This document shows, piece by piece, positions 45,000 through 53,645 of a stretch of 64,000 nt of DNA (position 1 is its first letter; the number at the start of each line of letters is the position of its first letter). Position numbers and translations under genes: made by a program. Under the pieces are notes generated by a model. The model was not told the origin of the DNA and ran no database searches. It was given only the letters and a program-made list of their open reading frames with translations. Source of the stretch: an uncultured Flavobacteriales bacterium (GTDB taxonomy: Bacteria > Bacteroidota > Bacteroidia > Flavobacteriales > Crocinitomicaceae); assembly GCA_946479285.1 (NCBI GenBank), contig CAMLFH010000006.1, positions 186,001 through 250,000 on the forward strand. Direction: 5' to 3'.

Positions 45000-47900
45000 T
45001 TATTTTCCGTGACATTGTTTGTATTTCTTGCCGCTTCCACAAGGACAAGGATCGTTTCGACCAATCTTAGGTTCTGTTGAAACGATCGGTTGTTGTTTCT
45101 CGCGTTGTGGTGCCGAATTACGCATCGCTTCTTCATATCCTTCACTTCCGCTGAAACGAGGTGTTTCCGTGCTGGAGGAAGTAGACTCGATTTGTGCTTT
45201 TTCGTAGTTATTTTGAGTGACTTCTTTATTGGTTGTCTTGATTTCGTCAATCTGATCTCTTGGAACATCTGCTTTCACCAGGAATTCAACCGTTTCATTA
45301 CTCAAACGTGCATTCATTGCTTTGAATAATTCGAAAGACTCCAATTTGTAGATCAGCAACGGATCTTTTTGTTCGTAAACCGCTTGCTGCACGGAAGAAC
45401 GCAAGTCATCCATTTCACGTAAGTGTTCTTTCCACTCATTGTCAATCATTCCCAATACGATGTTTCGCTCCAATGCATTCGGAACAGAAGCTCCGTTAGA
45501 TTCATAGGCTTCTTTCAGGCTCACTACCAAAGGCATGGTTTTCACACCGTCCGTAATGATGAACTGGATATTCTGGTATTGCGACATGTTTTCGAATACA
45601 TGCTTGATCTGCGGCATGGAGATTTCAGCCAAACGCGTGTTCTTGCGGTTATAATGCTCCATTACTCCGTCGTAAAGGTCATTTACCAGGTCATCGTATT
45701 TCGCTGACTTGAATTGTTCTTCAGAAACAGGAGAATCAATACCGATGATTCGGATCATGTCCACATTAAATGCGTCGTAAGAACCGTTCTGATGAGCAGT
45801 TACCAATCCTTCAATAACATCGTAGAACATGTTTGAAACGTCAACACTCAAACGATCTCCAAATAATGCATTGCGGCGTTTCTTATAAATTGCTTTACGC
45901 TGAGCGTTCATTACGTCATCGTATTCCAATAAACGCTTACGAACACCAAAGTTGTTTTCTTCTACTTTTTTCTGAGCACGTTCGATGGATTTCGAAACCA
46001 TTCCGTGCTGGATCACTTCACCTTCTTTCAAACCAAGACGGTCCATGATCTTAGCAATACGCTCAGAGCCGAACTTACGCATCAAATCATCTTCCAATGA
46101 AACGAAGAATGTAGAAGTACCCGGATCTCCCTGGCGACCGGAACGACCACGCAACTGTCTGTCTACTCGTCGTGAATCGTGTCTTTCAGTACCAATGATC
46201 GCTAAACCTCCGGCTTCTTTCACACCTTCACCCAATTTGATATCGGTACCACGACCGGCCATGTTCGTTGCAATAGTAACTGCTCCGGCTTTACCCGCAT
46301 TGGCTACAATTTCTGCTTCTTTTTGGTGGTATTTCGCGTTCAATACCTGGTGGGGAATATTACGCATTTTCAACATACGGCTCAATAACTCGGAGATCTC
46401 AACAGTTGTTGTACCAACTAATACAGGTCTTCCGGCTTCCACCAGTTTGTTTACTTCTTCAATGACTGCAGCATATTTTTCCCTAGCAGTTTTGAACACT
46501 AAATCGTGATCATCCTTACGAGAGATCGGACGGTTGGTAGGAACCACAACCACGTCTAATTTGTAAATATCCCAGAATTCTTTTGCTTCCGTTTCTGCCG
46601 TTCCGGTCATACCAGCTAATTTGTGGTACATACGGAAGTAGTTTTGAAGGGTAACAGTAGCATATGTTTGTGTAGCAGCTTCAACTGTTACATTTTCTTT
46701 TGCTTCGATCGCCTGGTGTAATCCGTCTGAATAACGACGACCCTCCATAATACGACCTGTTTGCTCATCTACAATTTTGATCTTGTTTTCCATGATCACA
46801 TATTCCACTTCTTTTTCGAATAGGGTATATGCTTTCAATAACTGGGAAACGGAATGAATGCGTTCTGATTTTACCGTGTAATCACGGATTAGGACCTCTT
46901 TTTCATTTGCAAAATCCTCCTTTGGAAGGTTTTGTTTTTGCAAGCGTGTAATTTCAGAGGAAATATCCGGCATTACGAAGAAATTACGATCCTCATTCCC
47001 TGAAATCAGATCAATTCCTTTTTCGGTTAATTCAACCGTGTTTTGTTTTTCATCGATGACAAAGAATAACTCCACGTCAATCTTTTTCATTTGTTTTCCT
47101 TGCTCAGCCATGAATTGGTTCTCTACTTTTTGCAAGTGAGATTTGATACCTGGCTCTGACAAGAATTTATGCAATGCTTTATTTTTGGGTAAACCTCTGT
47201 GAGCACGTAACAAAGCAATACCTCCTTGTTCCAAAGCTGTTTTCTGGTCCATTCCTTCAACAGTTCCGCCGTTAATTACAGTCAGTAATTTTTTAGCATC
47301 TGCCAAAGCCTGGTTTACATATTTACGTTGCTCTTCAACGATCAATTCTACACGTGGCTTCAATTCGTAGAATTCGTGCTGATCACCTTTCGGAGTTGGA
47401 CCGGAAATGATCAAAGGTGTACGGGCATCATCGATCAAAACTGAATCGACCTCATCGACAATTGCAAAATGGTGTTTGCGCTGTACCAGATCTTCCACAG
47501 CACTAGCCATGTTATCACGCAGGTAATCAAAACCGAATTCGTTATTCGTTCCAAATGTAATATCCGCCAGGTAAGCTTCTCTGCGGGATTCTGAGTTTGG
47601 CTGGTGTTTGTCAATACAATCTACCGTTAATCCGTGGAATTGGTACAAAGGTCCCATCCACTCGGAGTCACGTTTTGCCAGGTAATCATTCACCGTTACT
47701 ACGTGAACTCCTTTTCCTGACAAGGCATTTAAGTAAACCGGAAGCGTTGCCACTAATGTTTTACCTTCACCGGTCTGCATCTCTGCAATATTTCCTCTGT
47801 GCAATACAGCTCCACCCATCAATTGAACATCGTAATGGACCATTACCCATTCAACCGCTGCTCCGGCTGCTGTCCATTTATTGCTCCAGATCGCTTTGTC

Positions 47901-48350
47901 ACCTTCAATGGTAATTCCATCTTTTCGGGTGGAAAGTGTTTTGTCTAATTCGGTTGCAGTAACTGTCAATTGACCGTTTGCAGCCCAGCGTCTTGCTGTT
48001 TCTTTTACTACAGCAAATGCTTCGGGTAAAATTTCTTCCAATACTTTTTCAATGATCACATTGACTTCTTTTGCTTTGGAATCAATGCTTTCATAGATTG
48101 CTTCTTTCTGATGCAATGGCATATTAACGTCATTTGCCTTTTGGGTCAAATCCGCAATTTCTGCTTCCAAACCGGAAATAGCATCCTGAACTTTTTGTTT
48201 AAACTTAGCAGTTCTACCACGCAATGCGTCGTCAGAATCGGTTTGTACACTCGGGTATATGTCACTAACTTGCTGAATGACAGGTTGATATTTTTTCTGG
48301 TCAGTAGCTGACTTATCGCCTAAGATTTTTTTTAAAATTCCTCCTAACAT
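45000..48350 (-). CDS. secA: Preprotein translocase ATPase SecA
   Basis: The motor ATPase that pushes unfolded preproteins through SecYEG; it feeds all Sec substrates, including the T9SS cargo in this window. The 1116-residue protein has Walker [10 protein letters not shown], Walker B region [19 protein letters not shown], the ATPase segment [16 protein letters not shown] and [14 protein letters not shown]. The C-terminal zinc-binding SEC-C motif ([15 protein letters not shown]) binds SecB and lipids. It is longer than the about 900 residues of E. coli SecA because of insertions, as usual in Bacteroidota. The start is ATG 48350 ([13 protein letters not shown]), 22 nt behind a TATTTTTG promoter element. 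Single gene with its own terminator. Confidence 0.98.
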   Translation of the reverse strand: MLGGILKKILGDKSATDQKKYQPVIQQVSDIYPSVQTDSDDALRGRTAKFKQKVQDAISGLEAEIADLTQKANDVNMPLHQKEAIYESIDSKAKEVNVIIEKVLEEILPEAFAVVKETARRWAANGQLTVTATELDKTLSTRKDGITIEGDKAIWSNKWTAAGAAVEWVMVHYDVQLMGGAVLHRGNIAEMQTGEGKTLVATLPVYLNALSGKGVHVVTVNDYLAKRDSEWMGPLYQFHGLTVDCIDKHQPNSESRREAYLADITFGTNNEFGFDYLRDNMASAVEDLVQRKHHFAIVDEVDSVLIDDARTPLIISGPTPKGDQHEFYELKPRVELIVEEQRKYVNQALADAKKLLTVINGGTVEGMDQKTALEQGGIALLRAHRGLPKNKALHKFLSEPGIKSHLQKVENQFMAEQGKQMKKIDVELFFVIDEKQNTVELTEKGIDLISGNEDRNFFVMPDISSEITRLQKQNLPKEDFANEKEVLIRDYTVKSERIHSVSQLLKAYTLFEKEVEYVIMENKIKIVDEQTGRIMEGRRYSDGLHQAIEAKENVTVEAATQTYATVTLQNYFRMYHKLAGMTGTAETEAKEFWDIYKLDVVVVPTNRPISRKDDHDLVFKTAREKYAAVIEEVNKLVEAGRPVLVGTTTVEISELLSRMLKMRNIPHQVLNAKYHQKEAEIVANAGKAGAVTIATNMAGRGTDIKLGEGVKEAGGLAIIGTERHDSRRVDRQLRGRSGRQGDPGTSTFFVSLEDDLMRKFGSERIAKIMDRLGLKEGEVIQHGMVSKSIERAQKKVEENNFGVRKRLLEYDDVMNAQRKAIYKKRRNALFGDRLSVDVSNMFYDVIEGLVTAHQNGSYDAFNVDMIRIIGIDSPVSEEQFKSAKYDDLVNDLYDGVMEHYNRKNTRLAEISMPQIKHVFENMSQYQNIQFIITDGVKTMPLVVSLKEAYESNGASVPNALERNIVLGMIDNEWKEHLREMDDLRSSVQQAVYEQKDPLLIYKLESFELFKAMNARLSNETVEFLVKADVPRDQIDEIKTTNKEVTQNNYEKAQIESTSSSTETPRFSGSEGYEEAMRNSAPQREKQQPIVSTEPKIGRNDPCPCGSGKKYKQCHGK

Positions 48351-48372
48351 GGTGTTTCTTATAAATAGAAGT

Positions 48373-48380
48373 CAAAAATA
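48373..48380 (-). promoter_or_regulatory. -7 promoter element of secA (TATTTTTG)
   Basis: Minus-strand TATTTTTG, 22 nt before the secA ATG. The remaining about 190 bp up to the divergent small lipoprotein gene shows no other clear signal. Confidence 0.5.
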
Positions 48381-48568
48381 GTGAAATTCCCGATGCTTCA
48401 TTGATTAATGCCTGCTCTCTGTCATAAATTATTCCAAAAAATCTGAACGGACAAATTGTCAGTTTAAACGAGTTTCTGTCGTGATCTTGTCGGTTTGTGA
48501 AAACATTTGGTAGATAATTTTTGATTATCTATTTTCACCGAAATTTAAAAATACCTAAATAGTACATT

Positions 48569-48808
48569 ATGAAAAAAATCATTTTCCCTATCGCACTTCT
48601 TACATTGACTCTTGCTTCCTGCAAAAAAGATTATTCTTGTTCTTGCACGGATACGGACACTTATGATGGAGAGACAGAAACGTACACCTACAATTATAAA
48701 GTAGAAGGAGCAACTAAAGTACAGGCTCAGGCAGCGTGTAACGAAGCAACTGTTTCTTATGTAGATGGCGCGGATACTTATAAAACAGAATGCAATCTAA
48801 GTAAATAA
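48569..48808 (+). CDS. Small lipoprotein, CKKDYSCxC family (copy 1)
   Basis: A 79-residue lipoprotein: signal peptide MKKIIFPIALLTLTLASC with Cys18 in the lipobox, then KKDYSCSCTDTDTYDG. The core YKVEGATKVQAQAACNEATV and the tail DTYKTECNLSK recur in the next gene. Cysteines at about 24, 26, 58 and 76 are conserved between the two and probably form disulfides. Function unknown. It lies just before a close relative in the same direction. Confidence 0.75.
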   Translation: MKKIIFPIALLTLTLASCKKDYSCSCTDTDTYDGETETYTYNYKVEGATKVQAQAACNEATVSYVDGADTYKTECNLSK

Positions 48809-48828
48809 CCATTTCTAAAGATTTAAAA

Positions 48829-49101
48829 ATGATGAAAAAATCAATTTTCGCTTTAGCTGTGATCGGCTTTGCTTTAGTTTCCTGTAAGAAAGACTATTCG
48901 TGTACCTGCAATAGTTCATCGGTTTATTATTATGACGCTAATGGAGATGGTGCTGATGAAGCACATTCTTACGCAGAAACCACAAATATCAAAATTGAAG
49001 GAGCAAATAAAACACAGGCGGTGGCTGCTTGTAATGAAGCGACTATCAAACAACAGGATGGTTTGGATACTTACGAAGTGAGCTGCGACCTTTCTAAATA
49101 A
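48829..49101 (+). CDS. Small lipoprotein, CKKDYSCxC family (copy 2)
   Basis: A 90-residue lipoprotein starting at ATG 48829 or 48832, 20 nt after copy 1. After FALVSC come KKDYSCTCNSSS and a 12-residue longer acidic loop (YYYDANGDGADEAH). The core IKIEGANKTQAVAACNEATI and tail DTYEVSCDLSK match copy 1. It is a tandem duplication followed by divergence, with the four non-lipid cysteines preserved. A strong terminator follows, so the pair makes one short transcript. Confidence 0.75.
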   Translation: MMKKSIFALAVIGFALVSCKKDYSCTCNSSSVYYYDANGDGADEAHSYAETTNIKIEGANKTQAVAACNEATIKQQDGLDTYEVSCDLSK

Positions 49102-49150
49102 AGATTGGCAGCTTTTGATTCCCTGAATTGAAGGGCTGACTAGAGTATTT

Positions 49151-49189
49151 TGCCGGTATCGTCTTCCAGGATGGTACCGGCATTTTTTT
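49151..49189 (+). terminator. Rho-independent terminator after the twin lipoproteins
   Basis: TGCCGGTA pairs with TACCGGCA around a 16-nt loop and is followed by seven T. It separates the lipoprotein pair from guaA. Confidence 0.9.
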
Positions 49190-49244
49190 GTTGAAATCTC
49201 TGGCAGAATCTGTTTTCTGATAGCTTCATTTAGCGTAAAATATG

Positions 49245-49252
49245 TATCTTTG
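49245..49252 (+). promoter_or_regulatory. -7 promoter element of guaA (TATCTTTG)
   Basis: Perfect TAnnTTTG only 3 nt before ATG 49256 and 12 nt before ATG 49265. The mRNA would be leaderless or begin within the first codons, which favours either a leaderless start at 49256 or a start at 49265. Confidence 0.55.
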
Positions 49253-49255
49253 CGC

Positions 49256-50788
49256 ATGCAAGAAATGATCCTTATCCTTGATTTTGGCTCCCAATACACG
49301 CAGTTGATTGCGCGCCGAGTACGTGAATTGAATGTTTATTGTGAAATCCATCCCTGGAACAAGGTTCCTGAGCTTGGAACACATATAAAAGGTGTTATTT
49401 TGTCCGGAAGTCCTTTTTCGACAAGAGACCCTGAATCTCCGAAACCGGATTTAAGCGCCATCAAAGGAAAATTCCCGCTTCTTGGTGTTTGTTTCGGAGC
49501 GCAATACATGGCGCAAAACTTCGGAGGAGAAGTTCTTCCCTCAACAATCAGAGAATATGGACGTGCAAACCTATCTTTTGTAGATAACTCCAATGAATTG
49601 GTGGCAGGAATGTCAATGGGTTCACAGGTTTGGATGAGCCATGGAGATACAATCAAGAATGTTCCGGATTCTTACCAGGTTATTGCTTCCACAAAAGATG
49701 TCCAGGTAGCAGGATATGCTATTAAAGGCGAAACTACTTATGGAATTCAATTCCACCCGGAAGTTTACCACTCATTGGAAGGAGCAATCCTGCTCAAAAA
49801 TTTCATCGTTGACATTTGCGGATGTTCTCAAAACTGGACACCGGATTCATTTGTGGATACAACAGTTGCCGAATTAAAAGCAAAACTGGGGAATGATAAA
49901 GTCATTCTTGGATTATCCGGTGGTGTTGATTCATCTGTAGCTGCTATGATTTTGCACCGTGCAATCGGATCAAACCTGCACTGTATCTTCGTAGATAACG
50001 GATTATTGCGTAAAAATGAGTATGATTCCGTTCTGGAAAACTATAAAGGATTAGGTCTGAATGTGAAAGGAGTGAATGCTTCTGCAGATTTCTATCAAGC
50101 ACTTTCAGGATTAACCGATCCGGAATTGAAGCGTAAAGCAATCGGGAAAGTATTCGTGGATGTATTTGACGCGGAATCGAAATTGGTTACAGATGCAAAA
50201 TGGCTGGGTCAGGGAACAATTTATCCGGATGTGATAGAATCGGTTTCCGTAAATGGCGGACCTTCACAAACCATCAAATCGCACCACAATGTGGGTGGTT
50301 TACCGGATTACATGAAATTACAGGTTGTTGAGCCTTTGAGATTGTTGTTCAAAGATGAGGTGAGACGTGTAGGAAAATCACTTGATCTGCCTGAAAATAT
50401 ATTAAACAGGCACCCGTTCCCGGGACCAGGTTTAGGAATCCGTATTTTAGGAGAAGTAACCGCTGATAAAGTGAAAATCCTTCAGGATGTGGACGCAATT
50501 TTCATCGATGGATTAAAAGAACACGGACTGTACAACGATGTGTGGCAGGCCGGAGCTATTTTCTTACCGATCCAGTCGGTGGGGGTGATGGGTGATGAAA
50601 GAACCTATGAAAATGCGGTTGCCTTGAGAGCAGTAAGCTCAACAGATGGTATGACTGCAGACTGGTGTCATTTGCCTTATGAATTCCTGGCATTGATCTC
50701 CAATAAAATCATTAACCAGGTGAAAGGAATAAATCGTGTTACTTACGATATCAGTTCCAAGCCGCCTGCAACGATTGAATGGGAATAA
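49256..50788 (+). CDS. guaA: GMP synthase (glutamine-hydrolysing)
   Basis: Makes GMP from XMP, ATP and glutamine, the last step of guanine nucleotide synthesis. The class I glutamine amidotransferase domain (1-190) has the nucleophile in [13 protein letters not shown] (Cys79) and FHPEVYHS. The ATP pyrophosphatase domain has the P-loop [10 protein letters not shown], and the GMP-synthase C-terminal dimerisation domain has [11 protein letters not shown] and ends KPPATIEWE. Length (510) is standard. ATG 49256 ([11 protein letters not shown]) is preferred because MQE-type starts are usual in relatives; the TTG at 49250 lies inside the promoter element. It is followed 44 nt later by the LysM gene. 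Confidence 0.97.
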   Translation: MQEMILILDFGSQYTQLIARRVRELNVYCEIHPWNKVPELGTHIKGVILSGSPFSTRDPESPKPDLSAIKGKFPLLGVCFGAQYMAQNFGGEVLPSTIREYGRANLSFVDNSNELVAGMSMGSQVWMSHGDTIKNVPDSYQVIASTKDVQVAGYAIKGETTYGIQFHPEVYHSLEGAILLKNFIVDICGCSQNWTPDSFVDTTVAELKAKLGNDKVILGLSGGVDSSVAAMILHRAIGSNLHCIFVDNGLLRKNEYDSVLENYKGLGLNVKGVNASADFYQALSGLTDPELKRKAIGKVFVDVFDAESKLVTDAKWLGQGTIYPDVIESVSVNGGPSQTIKSHHNVGGLPDYMKLQVVEPLRLLFKDEVRRVGKSLDLPENILNRHPFPGPGLGIRILGEVTADKVKILQDVDAIFIDGLKEHGLYNDVWQAGAIFLPIQSVGVMGDERTYENAVALRAVSSTDGMTADWCHLPYEFLALISNKIINQVKGINRVTYDISSKPPATIEWE

Positions 50789-50832
50789 TACTGGCACAAT
50801 TACTGGATTAAAGAAACATTATTTTTTAAGAT

Positions 50833-52605
50833 ATGAAGTATTTTGCGTTACTGTGCCTGCTCGTTCTTTCGAAAGGTGTATTTTCCCAGGTCGAGACAAA
50901 AGACTGGGTTTATGAATATTCCAACGGGAAGAAATATGCAGTTCACATTGCCCAGGCAGGAAATACCCTTTGGGGAATTCATACTACCTATAATGTTCCG
51001 GTAGATGATATTGTTGCCGCGAATCCCGGAATTGAAAAAGGGGTGAAGGAAGGATACCGTTACCTGATTCCACTTGGCGGTGCGGATATGAAAGTTCAAA
51101 GCGGTACCATCGTTCGTGAACATACCGTTGAAAAAGGAGAAACGGCATTTTCTGTCGCAAAAAAATACAATTCTTCTGTTGATGACTTGTTGAAGTACAA
51201 TCCCGGAATTGACAAAGGATTGAAAGTTGGACAGGTTCTAAAGGTTGTAGTTCCTCCAACAATAGAAAATATACCGCCGAAACAGGAGGATAAACCGAAA
51301 GTTACACCGCCTTCTGTTACATTCACAGACACTGTTTTGGTTTACGAGGTGAAAGCCACCGAAACGCTGTATACAATCTCCAAAAGATTCATGGTTCCGG
51401 TCAATGATCTTCAGAAGTTCAATAATTTAAAATCGACTGCGATCAAATCCGGAGATGTGCTCCGAATTCCTTTGAAGAAGGAAAACGTGAAGCAGGTTCC
51501 GATTCGTGCCGTTCAGCCAAAAGAAGAAATTCGCAAAGTAGACGAAGAATTGATCTTTAAATCGAAAACAAAGTACAATATAGCGGTATTACTGAGTTTC
51601 GGATTGAATGACAAAGCCGGGAATACAGCCCTGAAAAATCTGGCTACCGAATTTTATATGGGAGTTGAGTTGGCTGCCGATTCCCTGGAGAAACTGGGTT
51701 TTGATGCAACGATCAAAGTAATCGATATTCCGCTTGATTCTGTTGGAATTATGAAAGTACTGAATACTTCCGAGATGAAAGGAATGGATTTAGTGTTCGG
51801 ACCACTTGTGCCGCAAAGCGCAGATATCGTTGGAAGGTGGTGCGGACAGCAAAAGATCCGCATGGTTTGCCCTTCTGCCTGCAACCCTTCTTTGTTGAAA
51901 AACAATCCGTATATCTATGCTTCTGTGACATCTGACATGACTCAACAGGAGATTCTTGCAAAATATACGATCGATAAATTTAAAACAGCGCAGATTATCC
52001 TGGTTAATCCCGGAAATGCGAAAGATCAGGAGTTGTTTGATGCTTATAGAAAACGCTTTATAGAACTTTCCAAGAAGAATGGAAATATGAAGCTGATTGA
52101 AGCAAAAACGAGTGATTTCACAACGTTTATTCGCAAGAGCGGAGAATCTGTAATTGTTTTTCCTTCACGGGATAAAGGAAGTGTGATCAGTTTCATTAAT
52201 TCCCTGCACAAAGCAATCGGGAAATCACCGAATGCGGATGTAACCGTTATCGGAACGAAGGAATGGGGTGGATTTGATGATGTTTCAGGGTATTACAAAA
52301 CAAAATACAAAATCACCTGGGCTTCTTCCAGTGATTTGAATTATTCCTTGACCGATACACAGACTTTGCTTCGTTTGTACCGCAAAAAGTACAGAGCTGA
52401 TATGAACAAAGCGGGAGCTCATGGCTTTGATGTTGTTTATTACTTCACGAAGACTTTGTTGATGAAGGAAGATGTTGATAGTGAAGTGATCAATGCATTT
52501 GACCTGAAAGCAGTAACTGCAGGCGGGGGATATGAAAATCAGTCATGCTTTATTTTAAGACATGAAGATTATGAATTAATTCGTGTGGGAGTTTTCTATG
52601 AATAA
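50833..52605 (+). CDS. LysM-repeat protein fused to a periplasmic-binding receptor fold
   Basis: A 590-residue exported protein (signal peptide MKYFALLCLLVLSKGVFSQ). Three LysM modules bind peptidoglycan: about 37-85 (YAVHIAQAGNTLWGIHTTYN), 97-145 (REHTVEKGETAFSVAKKYNS) and 170-217 (YEVKATETLYTISKRFMVPV). Residues about 245-590 resemble type I periplasmic-binding or receptor ligand-binding domains (NIAVLLSFGLND, EFYMGVELAADSL, DLVFGPLVPQSADIVGRWCG, GAHGFDVVYYFTK). This recalls regulators of peptidoglycan synthases such as LpoA, but the ligand is unknown. Located between guaA and hemF; the stop overlaps the hemF ATG by 8 bp (ATGAATAA). Confidence 0.85.
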   Translation: MKYFALLCLLVLSKGVFSQVETKDWVYEYSNGKKYAVHIAQAGNTLWGIHTTYNVPVDDIVAANPGIEKGVKEGYRYLIPLGGADMKVQSGTIVREHTVEKGETAFSVAKKYNSSVDDLLKYNPGIDKGLKVGQVLKVVVPPTIENIPPKQEDKPKVTPPSVTFTDTVLVYEVKATETLYTISKRFMVPVNDLQKFNNLKSTAIKSGDVLRIPLKKENVKQVPIRAVQPKEEIRKVDEELIFKSKTKYNIAVLLSFGLNDKAGNTALKNLATEFYMGVELAADSLEKLGFDATIKVIDIPLDSVGIMKVLNTSEMKGMDLVFGPLVPQSADIVGRWCGQQKIRMVCPSACNPSLLKNNPYIYASVTSDMTQQEILAKYTIDKFKTAQIILVNPGNAKDQELFDAYRKRFIELSKKNGNMKLIEAKTSDFTTFIRKSGESVIVFPSRDKGSVISFINSLHKAIGKSPNADVTVIGTKEWGGFDDVSGYYKTKYKITWASSSDLNYSLTDTQTLLRLYRKKYRADMNKAGAHGFDVVYYFTKTLLMKEDVDSEVINAFDLKAVTAGGGYENQSCFILRHEDYELIRVGVFYE

Positions 52606-53488
52606 GGAATTGATAGGACAGGAGTTTCGTGCACTGCAGTTATTTATTTGCAATGAGCTGGAACGGATTGACGGAACTGCAAAGTTCTCTGAAGATCCAT
52701 GGGAGCGTGCAGAAGGCGGTGGCGGAAAAACACGTACTATTCGAAACGGTTCTGTGATCGAAAAAGGCGGAGTAGCTTTTTCAGAAGTTTATGGTCCGGT
52801 ATCCGAAGAAATGAAAACCCAGTTGAAACTGGATGGAAATCATTTTTATGCGACCGGAGTTTCCATTGTTCTGCATCCGAATAATCCGCATGTGCCCATT
52901 ATCCACATGAATGTTCGTTATTTTGAGCTGGATAACGGAATCCATTGGTTTGGCGGTGGAATTGATCTGACTCCGCATTATGTGATCCACGAACAGGCTG
53001 TTTCATTCCATCATAAATTAAGAACAGTTTGCAATAAGTACGACGAATTGTTTTATCCGAAGTTCAAAGAATGGGCGGATGACTATTTCTATTTGCCTCA
53101 TAGATCTGAAACCCGCGGAATAGGTGGGATTTTCTTCGATCATTTGAATAACCATTTCCAGCTGAATAAAGAGCAATTATTCCGTTTTTGTGTGGATTTG
53201 GGAGAAAGTTTCCCCTTCCTTTATGAAGAACAGGCAAACCTGGGTAGGAACAAAAAGTTCACAGAGTCGGAAAAGCAATGGATGAATTACCGAAGAGGGC
53301 GTTACGCAGAGTTTAACCTGGCATTCGACAGGGGAACTAAGTTTGGTTTGTATTCCGGTGGAAGGACCGAATCTATTTTGATGAGTATGCCGCCGGTTGC
53401 CGAGTGGGAGTATAATTACCAGCCCGAACCGGATTCCCCGGAAGGACAGACATTAAGTTATCTGAAACAAAAACACCGGTATATTTAA
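52598..53488 (+). CDS. hemF: Oxygen-dependent coproporphyrinogen III oxidase
   Basis: Oxidatively decarboxylates coproporphyrinogen III to protoporphyrinogen IX in haem synthesis, requiring O2. ATG 52598 (MNKELIGQEF) overlaps the previous stop; the frame from 52583 is longer but unsupported. The 296-residue protein has ERAEGGGGKTRTI, NPHVPIIHMNVRYFEL with its conserved His, GGGIDLTPHY, RGIGGIFFDHLN and the C-terminal signature RRGRYAEFNLAFDRGTKFGL followed by TESILMSMPP. All family landmarks are present. Its presence fits an aerobic organism. It is translationally coupled to the LysM protein although the functions are unrelated. Confidence 0.97.
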   Translation: MNKELIGQEFRALQLFICNELERIDGTAKFSEDPWERAEGGGGKTRTIRNGSVIEKGGVAFSEVYGPVSEEMKTQLKLDGNHFYATGVSIVLHPNNPHVPIIHMNVRYFELDNGIHWFGGGIDLTPHYVIHEQAVSFHHKLRTVCNKYDELFYPKFKEWADDYFYLPHRSETRGIGGIFFDHLNNHFQLNKEQLFRFCVDLGESFPFLYEEQANLGRNKKFTESEKQWMNYRRGRYAEFNLAFDRGTKFGLYSGGRTESILMSMPPVAEWEYNYQPEPDSPEGQTLSYLKQKHRYI

Positions 53489-53645
53489 ACCGGAGATGTT
53501 TTAAAACGAATGAATTCGATCAGTATCTGTATAATTCTTTAAGATTCCTTTAATAGCTGTTATTTTTAACAAAATGATTTTTATTTAAAGGCAACTATAA
53601 GTTCATTCTTCCGTAACTTTAGTGTATCAATTTAATGATAGTTAA

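Noticed and set aside
45985..46509. 174-codon plus-strand frame opposite secA
   Set aside because: Lies entirely antisense to a highly conserved part of secA and has no recognisable motifs.
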